IMG/VR virus record: IMGVR_UViG_3300037882_002051
Coordinates: 1 to 35,741 of that record
Length of the DNA stretch: 35,741 nt
Origin: a virus
Direction: 5' to 3' (one strand)
How positions within the stretch are numbered: the first letter of the stretch is position 1; each line of letters opens with the position of its first letter. The translations under genes and the position numbers were made by a program. Below are positions 28,121-35,708 of the stretch, in pieces. The notes below the pieces were generated by a model, which saw nothing but the letters and a program-made list of their open reading frames with translations, was not told where the DNA came from and did no database searches.

Positions 28121-28138
28121 GGTCGACACGTGTCGACC
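28121..28138. repeat. 18-bp perfect palindrome, copy 3 (22 bp with flanks)
   Basis: Identical to 867-884 and 7996-8013. Here the symmetry extends to 22 bp (28119-28140). It lies in the gap between portal and protease, the only copy outside coding sequence. Confidence 0.95.
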
Positions 28139-28150
28139 CCGTGTGTGGGG

Positions 28151-29731
28151 TCAGAGGTCGTCGTCGATTTCGAGGTCGGAGTTGTGGCGGGCTGTGGGCC
28201 CATCGGAAGCGGGCGAGTTATCTTGACTCATGCTCATGCTGGTGCTGCTGACGGGCAGATCTTCACGGGTGAGGTCGAGGCGCTTCATCTCCGCTTTTTT
28301 CCAGGCGATTTCTTCGAGCCATTGGGTGGTCTGGCGCTTCCAGGCATCGCCGTTGAAGCCGTAGAGCGTTTTCAGGGTGATGTGCCCTTGCTTCCATTGC
28401 TCGATGTAAATGCGGCCATCGCGGCCAAAATCGACGGTAAGGCGGGCGGGAGCCAGCCATTCATGCATCCACCATTCGGGATCTTCGCAGGGCGGCAGCT
28501 CGCCGGCGGCCTCCCAGTCCTGCAGCATGAGGATGTAAGCGGGCGCGAGGAGCTGCTCAACCATCTCTTCCTGATCAACGGCGATTTTGCTCTGGCAATC
28601 GGCGAGCACGAAGCGGGTATTGGCCCCGCCGAGAGCATCGATGCGCCAGAGGACCTCGAAGGGGTAATCGGTGCCGAGAGCGATATCCCGAATCATTTCC
28701 ATCTCGTGATCGCGGACATTCGGATGCGGCCGCTGGTCGTGGAGGATCTTGAGGGACTTGCCGGGATCGAGTTCCTCAATCTGGCCGCTTTGGAGCATCT
28801 TTTCGAGCACGATGGGTTTCTTCGTCACCGGATCTTCGACGATGGTCTGCGGGCGGGTGGTAGCCCCGCCAGGGCCGAGGCTGCCGGCTGGATTGGGAGC
28901 GGCTCCGATCTGGCTTTCGATGGTCCAGGCATACTGGGCGGCCATCTTGATGCCCATGGTGTTGGCATCGTTGATCTCCTCGATGCTACGGAGTTTGTTG
29001 ACCGCATGGGCAAGGCAGGTGACGCCGCGATTCCAGCCGATGCCTTCGTGCGAGCAGAAGAAGAGCACGCTGGAAGCAGGCACATCGACCTGCGTGAGCT
29101 TGTTATCGAAGGTGCGCCCGAGGAGGCGGTAGGCTAGTGCTCCATCGTGCGGATCGATGAGGACGCCGTCTTTCATGTTCTTCGGCGGGTTCACGCCGTT
29201 GCCGATCTGCGCCCCATCGTAGAGCATGAAGCGCAGGCGGCCGTCTGCATCTTTTGTCGGCACCAGGGCGGAGTCGCCAGTTTTTAGCTGGGCTCGTTTG
29301 AGGGCTCGCTGTGCGGAGCTGCTCGACCACTTGCGGTTGAGGCTGAAACTCTTGGGGGATTCGGCATTGCGAGACCACAAACGGCGCACGGCATCATTGT
29401 AGCGCTGATCACGCGTCATCGGCTCTGGGATGAGGCCGGTGCCGGTGACCATGCGGGTGATGCAATTGATGATGCGGCGCGGCTTGCCGTTGTTGCGATA
29501 CAGATGGCTGATGCGATCGAGCAGCACACTGCGGCTGAGATGATCCACCTCGCCGGTCGTGGAGCCTTTCTGGCCCATGCTGGGCATGTAGAGCCATTTG
29601 TGCTGGCCGGTGGTGAGTGCGCCTTCGAAACCGCCCCAGGCGGCTTTGGGCGCGAGATCTGGCGCATCGAGATTCCGCAGCACATTCCCACGGGCATCCA
29701 AAATCACACGGCGATGGTCGAAGGTCTTCAT
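28151..29731 (-). CDS. Portal protein, lambda family (526 aa)
   Basis: The dodecameric DNA gate of the capsid. The pattern follows lambda-type portals: NKWSSSSAQRALKRAQLKTG-like start of the body, KDADGRLRFMLYDGAQIGNG, DPHDGALAYRLLGRTFDNKL, VDVPASSVLFFCSHEGIGWN and later GTDYPFEVLWRIDALGGANT, RFVLADCQSKIAVDQEEMVE. Residues 400-470 have the clip/wing helical features. The acidic C-terminus (SDLEIDDDL) is typical. The ATG lies 2 nt past the upstream stop. A gap with the palindrome separates it from the protease. Confidence 0.9.
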   Translation of the reverse strand: MKTFDHRRVILDARGNVLRNLDAPDLAPKAAWGGFEGALTTGQHKWLYMPSMGQKGSTTGEVDHLSRSVLLDRISHLYRNNGKPRRIINCITRMVTGTGLIPEPMTRDQRYNDAVRRLWSRNAESPKSFSLNRKWSSSSAQRALKRAQLKTGDSALVPTKDADGRLRFMLYDGAQIGNGVNPPKNMKDGVLIDPHDGALAYRLLGRTFDNKLTQVDVPASSVLFFCSHEGIGWNRGVTCLAHAVNKLRSIEEINDANTMGIKMAAQYAWTIESQIGAAPNPAGSLGPGGATTRPQTIVEDPVTKKPIVLEKMLQSGQIEELDPGKSLKILHDQRPHPNVRDHEMEMIRDIALGTDYPFEVLWRIDALGGANTRFVLADCQSKIAVDQEEMVEQLLAPAYILMLQDWEAAGELPPCEDPEWWMHEWLAPARLTVDFGRDGRIYIEQWKQGHITLKTLYGFNGDAWKRQTTQWLEEIAWKKAEMKRLDLTREDLPVSSTSMSMSQDNSPASDGPTARHNSDLEIDDDL

Positions 29732-29733
29732 GA

Positions 29734-30045
29734 TCAGGCAAAGGAGCCGTAGCGCACGGCATTCGGTGGCGGGAGGGTTGTGCCTTCAGCAGCGGCGGCG
29801 GCCTCGGCTTCAAGCTGCTGGAGACAGCGCTCAGTGACGTGCTGCAGGAAGCGGGCATCGACGTTCCGCGTGGATTCGGCGGACTGCCCTTTGAAGCTCG
29901 TCACGGAAACGAACACGTCATTGGCTGAGACGGCCATGGTGGCATCCGTGAGGAGGCTCGTCAGCCAGGCTGCGGCATCTGGCTGCTGTCGAGCGACACG
30001 CAGCCATGCCTGGAGATCGATGGGAGTGATGATGGGGTCCGCCAT
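29734..30045 (-). CDS. Small protein before portal, gpW-position (103 aa)
   Basis: A soluble, largely helical protein: DLQAWLRVARQQPDAAAWLT, SLLTDATMAVSANDVFVSVT and DARFLQHVTERCLQQLEAEA. In lambda the head-joining protein gpW occupies this position, between terminase large subunit and portal, but the sequence does not show the gpW pattern clearly. I use ATG 30045, 15 nt after a TTTGACAC-like ATTGACAC motif; the TTG at 30066 overlaps that motif. Confidence 0.6.
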   Translation of the reverse strand: MADPIITPIDLQAWLRVARQQPDAAAWLTSLLTDATMAVSANDVFVSVTSFKGQSAESTRNVDARFLQHVTERCLQQLEAEAAAAAEGTTLPPPNAVRYGSFA

Positions 30046-30062
30046 GTGCTGGCGGGCGGGTG

Positions 30063-30248
30063 TCAATCCTTCGCCTCGTCAGCTCCACTTTCTTGGGCCT
30101 TGCGAGCCTTTTCCCAACGGGCATTCACGGCTGCTCGCGCCTGGTCTGAGCTACGCGCCTTCGCCTTTCCCTTCCCCGCCATGCCGCCCTTCTTGCCGAT
30201 TTTCGACAGGTAGCGAGAGAGCGGGCTGCTTTTCTTCTTCGGTGGCAT
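30063..30248 (-). CDS. Small basic KGG-type protein (61 aa)
   Basis: A very basic protein: MPPKKKSSPLSRYLSKIGKK, GGMAGKGKAKARSSDQARAA, VNARWEKARKAQESG. The SRYLSKIGKKGG start and ARAAVNARW end recall small DNA-associated proteins with a KGG-like motif. It overlaps by 98 nt a different frame (30151-30363). The stop TGA belongs to a TGTCAA motif. Confidence 0.6.
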   Translation of the reverse strand: MPPKKKSSPLSRYLSKIGKKGGMAGKGKAKARSSDQARAAVNARWEKARKAQESGADEAKD

Positions 30249-30363
30249 GGCGCGGATGCACCATAGCCAGAACCCCATAGCCTTCGCAACGCACAATCGC
30301 TCCCAGCTCCCGGCCTTCTCGGGCGACGCGGCTGAAAAACTCTTGGATGGGATCGTTTGGCAT
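30151..30363 (-). CDS. Small protein overlapping the KGG-type gene (70 aa)
   Basis: MPNDPIQEFFSRVAREGREL, then GAIVRCEGYGVLAMVHPRHA, a phage-like opening with strand-turn pattern. Its ATG (30363) is 16 nt after a TTTGACAC motif that includes the terminase stop codon. It overlaps the KGG-type frame by 98 nt, and its second half (EEEKQPALSLPVENRQEG) is less protein-like. Either both genes are real with an unusual overlap or this frame decayed at the 3' end. Confidence 0.45.
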   Translation of the reverse strand: MPNDPIQEFFSRVAREGRELGAIVRCEGYGVLAMVHPRHATEEEKQPALSLPVENRQEGRHGGEGKGEGA

Positions 30364-30381
30364 ACGCAAGCGGGTTGGGTG

Positions 30382-32610
30382 TCAAAGCTTCTTTTTATCA
30401 GGCAAAATCACGCGTTGAATCAGCCCGGAACGGCTGGCCGCAAAGGCGACGAGCAGCGGTTTTTCTGCTTCGAGCCAGGTCTGTGTTTTTTCTTCATCGA
30501 GGGCTACGCGTCCATCTAGTGTGCGGCGGAGGCGGGCGTCGGGATCGATCTGCATGAACGCTGCTTCAAGCTTCATGAGCGCCTCTCGATCACTGGACGC
30601 AATGCCGATCGCAATACTCGCTCTCGGGCGGCCCGGTGTCGGCAGGGTCTCCATCGGTAGGGCGTCTGGATGTGTCTCGATCTCTTTGATCGTGCGCACT
30701 GGGCCGAGGGCTTTGAGGTCCTCTTTGATCTCCTGCAGGATGACATACTGGTTTTTGCCAAGGTCGAGGGCGTCGTTGGGGCCGTGTTTCTGTTTGTCGT
30801 GCGTCCACTTCTGGACGCGGCGGCCGTTGACGTTGACGACCTGGAGACGCTCAGCCCTCAGCTCCTGGATGACCCACGGCGCAACGGTGACGAGATCTCG
30901 CGGGAACCACAGGCGCGGATCGGTGCGTTTGCCGATCTTGCCGAGCATGAAATCGCTCTTGATGGCGTGATCGTAGAACTCGCGGATGACGATCTGCTGG
31001 CCATCGCAGACATCAGGCCGGTGGCGGATGGTTTTGTCTCGAAACTCCGAATGGAAGCCAGAGCCGCGAGAAGGATGGAGCTGGAAGCCCTGGGCCTGCG
31101 CTTTGAGGCAGCAGCGAAGAACGTCCATCTTGTCCTCACCGCAGTCGATGAGGCCGGAACCGATGTAGTGTGGCTGCATCTGGTCGGTGGTGTAGTAAGG
31201 CCGCCGGAATAGCTCGATGAAAGCATCGTAGTCCTTCGAGAAGCCGCAGTCGATGAGGAAGCCCTGGCCATCGCTGAACCAGGCCTGCACCCAATACTTG
31301 ATGCAGTGCTCTTGTTTGTCCCCGGTGACCGTGATCCAGATGGGCTGCGTGAAAGGCAGCGGGGCATGGTATTCGTCGTTGTGGTAGGCTAGCTCGAAAG
31401 CCGTGCCGAGGGTGACAGCGCGGCCGCCGCGCTCCTCTACGATGCCTGCGACGAGCGAGAGGACGGTGTCTTCTTTGATCTGTGTGGTGACCGGTTCGAA
31501 CGGGAGGCCTTCGTGGTTGGTGCGGAAGTATTTCTGCCGCTCGGTATTCGGCTCGATGACGTAGGCGCTGAGGTATTCCTTGGCGAGAAAGCCCCAGGTG
31601 AGGTCTGTCCACAGGGAGTAGAGATCGCTGATGTGGTAGGACTCGACGCCTGGCTCCGCGGCAACGGCATTGCCAGATGGCGGCCGCCGCCGCTCGCTGG
31701 ATGGTGTCGGCACCCACTCGCCGGCATTGATCATCGCCCACTTTTCATGCTCGAAAATCGAGCCATTGCAGGCCTGGCATTGGTAGTAAGCCTCTGCCAT
31801 GACGCGAGCGAGGTTCCACCCATCGCGCTCTTTGCAGTGGGCAAAGCGTATGTAGGGCATGAGCAGCTCGATCCGCCGCTCGCAGCGCGGGCATGGCACC
31901 ATCCACTTTTTTTGGCTGCCACGGATGTATTGCAGATCGATGACACCGCCGGCCAATTCGGGTTTGCTGCCGCCGTAGATCTTACCATCAGCCACACCGA
32001 CGAGACGCGAGCGGGCGCGGTCGACGGTGGTCGTCTCTTGCGTGTGGTCTTCGTGGTTTTCCAGCTCGTCGAGGACGATGAAGCGATACCACGTCTGCAT
32101 GAACGGGCCAGCAGCTCCGGAACCGCTGACGACAATGTCCATATTTCGCAGGCTGATCAGGTGCGTGCTGACATCGTCGGGGTTGTCGCTCAACTTTGCA
32201 CCCGCGCTGGCCTTCAGCGTATCCTTGAGCCTGGTCTTGCTCACTTTCTTCGCTTCCTCGCGTGAGTTGATGGCGAACAGCACATTGCCCGGCCAGTTCT
32301 CGGGCATGTAGCGAATGATGTTCAGGCCCGATTCGGTGAAAGACGAGCGCGAACACTTCATCACCCAGGCCTCGCGAACATCCTCCATCATCGGCAGCTG
32401 ATGCCACTCCTTTGCCCAAGGCGTCTGGTCGGGATCGTAGAGCTTCGGTTGCGGACTCATCTTGTCGCCAAGCCACACGTTCTTTCCCGCCCACTGCCAC
32501 ACCGGCTCCTTCGGTCTCTCACGGAAGCACGAATCCGCGAGGCCATGAACGAAAGAGCGCTCCGGTGTCATGATCGAAGCGGCTGCGTGGTCGAAAAGAT
32601 CGGCGATCAT
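30382..32610 (-). CDS. Terminase large subunit, GpA family (742 aa)
   Basis: The DNA packaging motor and cutter. The ATPase part has a Walker A-like KCSRSSFTES (85-94) that matches lambda gpA's unusual KSARVGYS, with the lysine at the front, and a Walker B/catalytic DELE (181-184) in RFIVLDELENH. A zinc-type quartet follows: Cys240-x2-Cys243 and Cys278-x2-Cys281 (VPCPRCERR; YQCQACNG). The nuclease part shows VTGDKQEH with Asp431 and SGLIDCGEDKMDVL. Length is near gpA's. ATG 32610 overlaps the upstream TGA (ATGA). A GpA-type large subunit usually implies cos-site packaging, which is inference here. Confidence 0.92.
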   Translation of the reverse strand: MIADLFDHAAASIMTPERSFVHGLADSCFRERPKEPVWQWAGKNVWLGDKMSPQPKLYDPDQTPWAKEWHQLPMMEDVREAWVMKCSRSSFTESGLNIIRYMPENWPGNVLFAINSREEAKKVSKTRLKDTLKASAGAKLSDNPDDVSTHLISLRNMDIVVSGSGAAGPFMQTWYRFIVLDELENHEDHTQETTTVDRARSRLVGVADGKIYGGSKPELAGGVIDLQYIRGSQKKWMVPCPRCERRIELLMPYIRFAHCKERDGWNLARVMAEAYYQCQACNGSIFEHEKWAMINAGEWVPTPSSERRRPPSGNAVAAEPGVESYHISDLYSLWTDLTWGFLAKEYLSAYVIEPNTERQKYFRTNHEGLPFEPVTTQIKEDTVLSLVAGIVEERGGRAVTLGTAFELAYHNDEYHAPLPFTQPIWITVTGDKQEHCIKYWVQAWFSDGQGFLIDCGFSKDYDAFIELFRRPYYTTDQMQPHYIGSGLIDCGEDKMDVLRCCLKAQAQGFQLHPSRGSGFHSEFRDKTIRHRPDVCDGQQIVIREFYDHAIKSDFMLGKIGKRTDPRLWFPRDLVTVAPWVIQELRAERLQVVNVNGRRVQKWTHDKQKHGPNDALDLGKNQYVILQEIKEDLKALGPVRTIKEIETHPDALPMETLPTPGRPRASIAIGIASSDREALMKLEAAFMQIDPDARLRRTLDGRVALDEEKTQTWLEAEKPLLVAFAASRSGLIQRVILPDKKKL

Positions 32611-33617
32611 GACTCAGCGGCATCGATGACGATGGCGTCCGGCTGCCAGGCCGAGGCCCATCGGGTTTTCTTCGCGTGCGTGTAGCAGCCATCGACGAGC
32701 GACTTCGCGAGCGTGCGCTGCTGCGTGTAGGGCATCTGGGGTGAAAACTGGCGAATCGTTTTCAGCAGCACGTTGTAGAAGCTGTGACCAAGGGTCGTGA
32801 AGATCTGCACCAGCTCCGTATTCACCTCACGCGTGCGCAGGACCTCGCCGCGCCCCTCCTGGATCTTCACGATGTCTTTCTCCCACGATCGCTGGACCTG
32901 AACCAGCTGTTTATACTCGATGAACAGCGTCTTGTATTCCTTCATCCGCTGAGCCTTGAGAGCGAGCTGCATCTGTTTGAACGTCGCCTGGACAAGGCTC
33001 TGGATCTGCTGCAGCGCGATATCGCCACTGACTCCCCCAGCGACGCTTTCGAGGTTCATCGCTGGCAGGGGCGAAGGGTCATCATCGTCATCATCACCCG
33101 AGGCGATCAAAGATTGCTTCTCAGCAGGTTCCGCATCGCCGTCTTCACGCTCAAACCTCGTGAGGTTCTCTCGGGGCTCCTGGCCCTTGACGCGTCGGAA
33201 CCATGCCGCCATCGCTGAAGGTTCGTCAAAAGGCGGGAAATCTTGAGGCGAGGCCTCGCGGCCGTCTTTGATCCATCGTTTGATGTTCCGCTTGTCTCGA
33301 CCGTAGATTTTCGCGTAGTGCTCAAGCGGCTTTTGGTAGCGGTCGGAGGTCTGCCGCGACAGCGCCGGCGCCGGATCTGGAATGCCAGCCTCTTTTTGCT
33401 CTTCTTTGCTGAGCTTGCCTCCCGTCGCCCACTTGCGAGTCAAGGCAATGCGCCGCGCTTTGATCAGCTCCTCGGGTGGTGTGGAGAGCGTGAGATAGCG
33501 CTCCATCAGCTCGCGTTCGGCAGTTGAGAGCGTGTCCCCACCGCCGATTTTTTGCACCAGGTTGCGAAGATCCGCACCCAGGACCTTGCCAGCGATCTCA
33601 GGAGATAAATCAGCCAT
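32607..33617 (-). CDS. Terminase small-subunit candidate (336 aa)
   Basis: Directly upstream of the large terminase. An HTH-like region (about 115-145: HYAKIYGRDKRNIKRWIKDG) would bind the packaging site; a coiled-coil region follows (LQQIQSLVQATFKQMQLALK, then KEYKTLFIEYKQLVQVQRSW) that would drive oligomerisation. Length is larger than most small terminases (about 150-200 residues), and the acidic linker DDDDDPSPLPAM separates the two parts. ATG 33617 overlaps the upstream gene's end by 8 nt; the frame is open to 33677. Confidence 0.7.
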   Translation of the reverse strand: MADLSPEIAGKVLGADLRNLVQKIGGGDTLSTAERELMERYLTLSTPPEELIKARRIALTRKWATGGKLSKEEQKEAGIPDPAPALSRQTSDRYQKPLEHYAKIYGRDKRNIKRWIKDGREASPQDFPPFDEPSAMAAWFRRVKGQEPRENLTRFEREDGDAEPAEKQSLIASGDDDDDDPSPLPAMNLESVAGGVSGDIALQQIQSLVQATFKQMQLALKAQRMKEYKTLFIEYKQLVQVQRSWEKDIVKIQEGRGEVLRTREVNTELVQIFTTLGHSFYNVLLKTIRQFSPQMPYTQQRTLAKSLVDGCYTHAKKTRWASAWQPDAIVIDAAES

Positions 33618-34275
33618 GCTGGTGAGGAGTGAGTTGCGCCATCCACTGCCGGTGCCAGGCCAGCGTTTCGGCATCATTGAAGATGACCATCTGCTCTGTG
33701 TTGTCGGAGCTGCGCAGGTTTGCGCTGCCTTCGATCACAAAGTGATCGCCGGCAGCGGTCGGGAGCCCGATGACCTTCGCATGCGAACGCGAGACAATGA
33801 TATCAGCGAGGCCTGCCAGCCTATTTTTCACCTCGCGGAAGGTCGTCGTTTTATCGACCTGGGCGAAGTAGTGCGAGCACACGAGCGTGATCGCTCCGAC
33901 GTGCCCTCTCTCGTGAAGGACTGCGATCGCGTCGGCATTGGCCACGCTCATCCCGAGGGTGGCAATATGGAGGTGCTCGCAGCGGCCGCGTTGGTGAATG
34001 ATGGCCGGGATCAAATCGCAGAGCACGAAGTCTCCCTGCAGGATGCAATGCGTCCGGCCTCCAGGCTGTGGGAGGTACTGCAGCACCGCGCGTGCGTTGT
34101 CCGGGTGGATCAGCTTTCGGATGCCAGCTCGGGAGCTGTAGTCCTGTGCTGCAGCTTGCTTGAAGAGAAACAGATTGGAAGGCAGCGCAAAGGATGCCGC
34201 CGGCGGGCCACGCTCAAGCTGCTCGACGACGTCGCCGAGATCCGTTCGAAGTTCGATGTCGAGATCAGTTTCCAT
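33610..34275 (-). CDS. Phospholipase D-like domain protein (221 aa)
   Basis: Has a single HKD-type half: His-x-Lys in SHAKVIGLP (about residue 170), and a downstream EGSANLRSSDNTEQMVIFND, the strand and S-x-N motif of the PLD family. The N-terminus (ASFALPSNLFLFKQAAAQDY) lacks a second HKD, so an active enzyme would need dimerisation, as in Nuc or BfiI. PLD-like proteins near phage terminases are found in a number of genomes and may act as nucleases; no function is shown. ATG 34275 overlaps the methyltransferase end by 11 nt. Confidence 0.75.
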   Translation of the reverse strand: METDLDIELRTDLGDVVEQLERGPPAASFALPSNLFLFKQAAAQDYSSRAGIRKLIHPDNARAVLQYLPQPGGRTHCILQGDFVLCDLIPAIIHQRGRCEHLHIATLGMSVANADAIAVLHERGHVGAITLVCSHYFAQVDKTTTFREVKNRLAGLADIIVSRSHAKVIGLPTAAGDHFVIEGSANLRSSDNTEQMVIFNDAETLAWHRQWMAQLTPHQHG

Positions 34276-35611
34276 CGGTCTTTTCGACGGCCAGGCCGAG
34301 GTTTGTCATCCGCTCCAATCCCACGGCCACATACTTGGGATCGAGCTCTGTCGCCACGCAGCGACGGCCGGTTTGCTCCGCCGCGGCCATCGTCGTGCCT
34401 CCTCCGTTGAACATCTCCAGCACGGTTTCTCCCCGTCGAGAAGAACTCCAGATGTGCCTCGCCACCAACCTCACCGGCTTCAGCGTCGGATGCAGATCGT
34501 TGCACACGCTTTTCGGTTCGCGAATCACGGTACTGTCTGCGGCATTCCGCAGATGGTTGACCATTGCGACTAGCTCCGGTTTCGAGAGCTTCTTTAAATC
34601 GACGCCCTCGTCGATCACCGTGGCTTGGCTGTAGCCTCCTTGCCAGTAGTGCGGCCCCCCGGTTTTCCAACCATACAGGATCGGCTCATGCTGCCACTGG
34701 TAGTCCTGCCGTCCGAGCGTGAATCCTTGCTTCACCCAGATCAGGCATTGTTTCACATCGAGATCAGCTGCAGCGGCCGCGATCCGTGTTTCGAGGCTAA
34801 AGCTGTCGGCATGCGCGATGTAGAACGCCCCGCCCTTCTTCAATCGAGCCGAGCCCATTGCCAGCCAGGCCTTGATCACCTCGCCGTACTCTTCACGCGG
34901 CATGTCATCGTTGAGGATTGTCTCCGGCTTGACCTCCGTTTTGGTCTTCACCCCTTTGAGACGCGCCCCGTCGTAGCCGACATTGTAGGGAGGATCGCTC
35001 CACATCATGTCAGCCTGGCCATCTGGCCCGAGAAGCCGTTGCCAGTTGTCGGGAGCCTCACATCGACCGCAAAGCAGCCGGTGAGGTCCGATCTGATACA
35101 TGTCGCCCGGTTGTACTCGCCACTTTTGCTGAAGCTGCTCAGCCTTCGAGAGCATCTCGGCAGTGTTTTCGGTGTCATCCTCTGTCACCGGGCATTCGAC
35201 CAAGGCCAGAAGTGCTTTGTGATCATAAAGCGCCAAGGCCGAGTCGAGGCCGGCTGCATCGATGTCAGTGGCCAGCGCTGCCAGCATCTCTTTTTCCCAC
35301 TCTCCGAGCAGTCGATTGGCCGCGATCATCATCGCATAGTGCGTTGCCTCATCGACATCGACTTCGCTGACATCGACGTGGCTGTAGCCCATCTCGATCA
35401 TCACCTTCAGGCGAAAGTGACCGCTGACGAGGCACCCATTGCGCTGGTTCCAGACCAACGGCTCAAAGTAGGCATGCTCCAATGACCGGCGGAGGATTTC
35501 CCAGATGGGGGACCCAGGCTCCGCATGAGTGCGCGGATTCCTCGGATGAAGCTTCAAGCTCTCAACCGGGACGGCTCTGGCGATTTTGATTTCAGCGACG
35601 CGGGCGTTCAC
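34265..35611 (-). CDS. ParB-like/DNA methyltransferase fusion (448 aa)
   Basis: Residues about 10-110 are ParB-like: HPRNPRTHAEPGSP, YFEPLVWNQRNGCLVSGHFR with a GHxR loop. The rest is an amino-methyltransferase of the order 'DPPY first, FxGxG last' (beta class, N6-adenine or N4-cytosine): DPPYN (206-210), HPTLKPV (374-380) and the AdoMet-binding FNGGGTTMAAAEQTG (401-415). It probably protects phage DNA or modifies a host-relevant motif; the ParB part may guide it. GTG start 35611 lies 13 nt after a TTTGACAC motif. It is the first gene of the window's leftward packaging operon. Confidence 0.9.
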   Translation of the reverse strand: MNARVAEIKIARAVPVESLKLHPRNPRTHAEPGSPIWEILRRSLEHAYFEPLVWNQRNGCLVSGHFRLKVMIEMGYSHVDVSEVDVDEATHYAMMIAANRLLGEWEKEMLAALATDIDAAGLDSALALYDHKALLALVECPVTEDDTENTAEMLSKAEQLQQKWRVQPGDMYQIGPHRLLCGRCEAPDNWQRLLGPDGQADMMWSDPPYNVGYDGARLKGVKTKTEVKPETILNDDMPREEYGEVIKAWLAMGSARLKKGGAFYIAHADSFSLETRIAAAAADLDVKQCLIWVKQGFTLGRQDYQWQHEPILYGWKTGGPHYWQGGYSQATVIDEGVDLKKLSKPELVAMVNHLRNAADSTVIREPKSVCNDLHPTLKPVRLVARHIWSSSRRGETVLEMFNGGGTTMAAAEQTGRRCVATELDPKYVAVGLERMTNLGLAVEKTDGN

Positions 35612-35708
35612 AGCCCTCGCTCTGTGTCAAAGCTTCGCAGGGGGCACGATTTGGGGGCAGAAAGTTTTTTCTAACCTCTCGCAGAAAGAGGGGTGGGGAC
35701 GTGATACC
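35612..35708. other. Leader of the packaging operon
   Basis: The gap before the methyltransferase. It contains a TGTCAA motif (35625-35630), an 8-mer GCAGAAAG twice (35658-35692 area) and CCTCT-N7-AGAGG (a weak hairpin), with a T-run TTTTTT between. No gene or clear promoter is seen. The genomic sequence ends at 35708. Confidence 0.5.

Noticed and set aside
9420-35630. TTGACA as ordinary sigma70 -35 boxes
   Set aside because: At 16-18 nt downstream there is no TATAAT-like hexamer, and in six cases the start codon lies only 13-16 nt away.
1-35708. Circular permutation joining the left ParB fragment to the right edge
   Set aside because: Reading the left gene on into the right end gives no ParB-like sequence, and the right edge is adapter.
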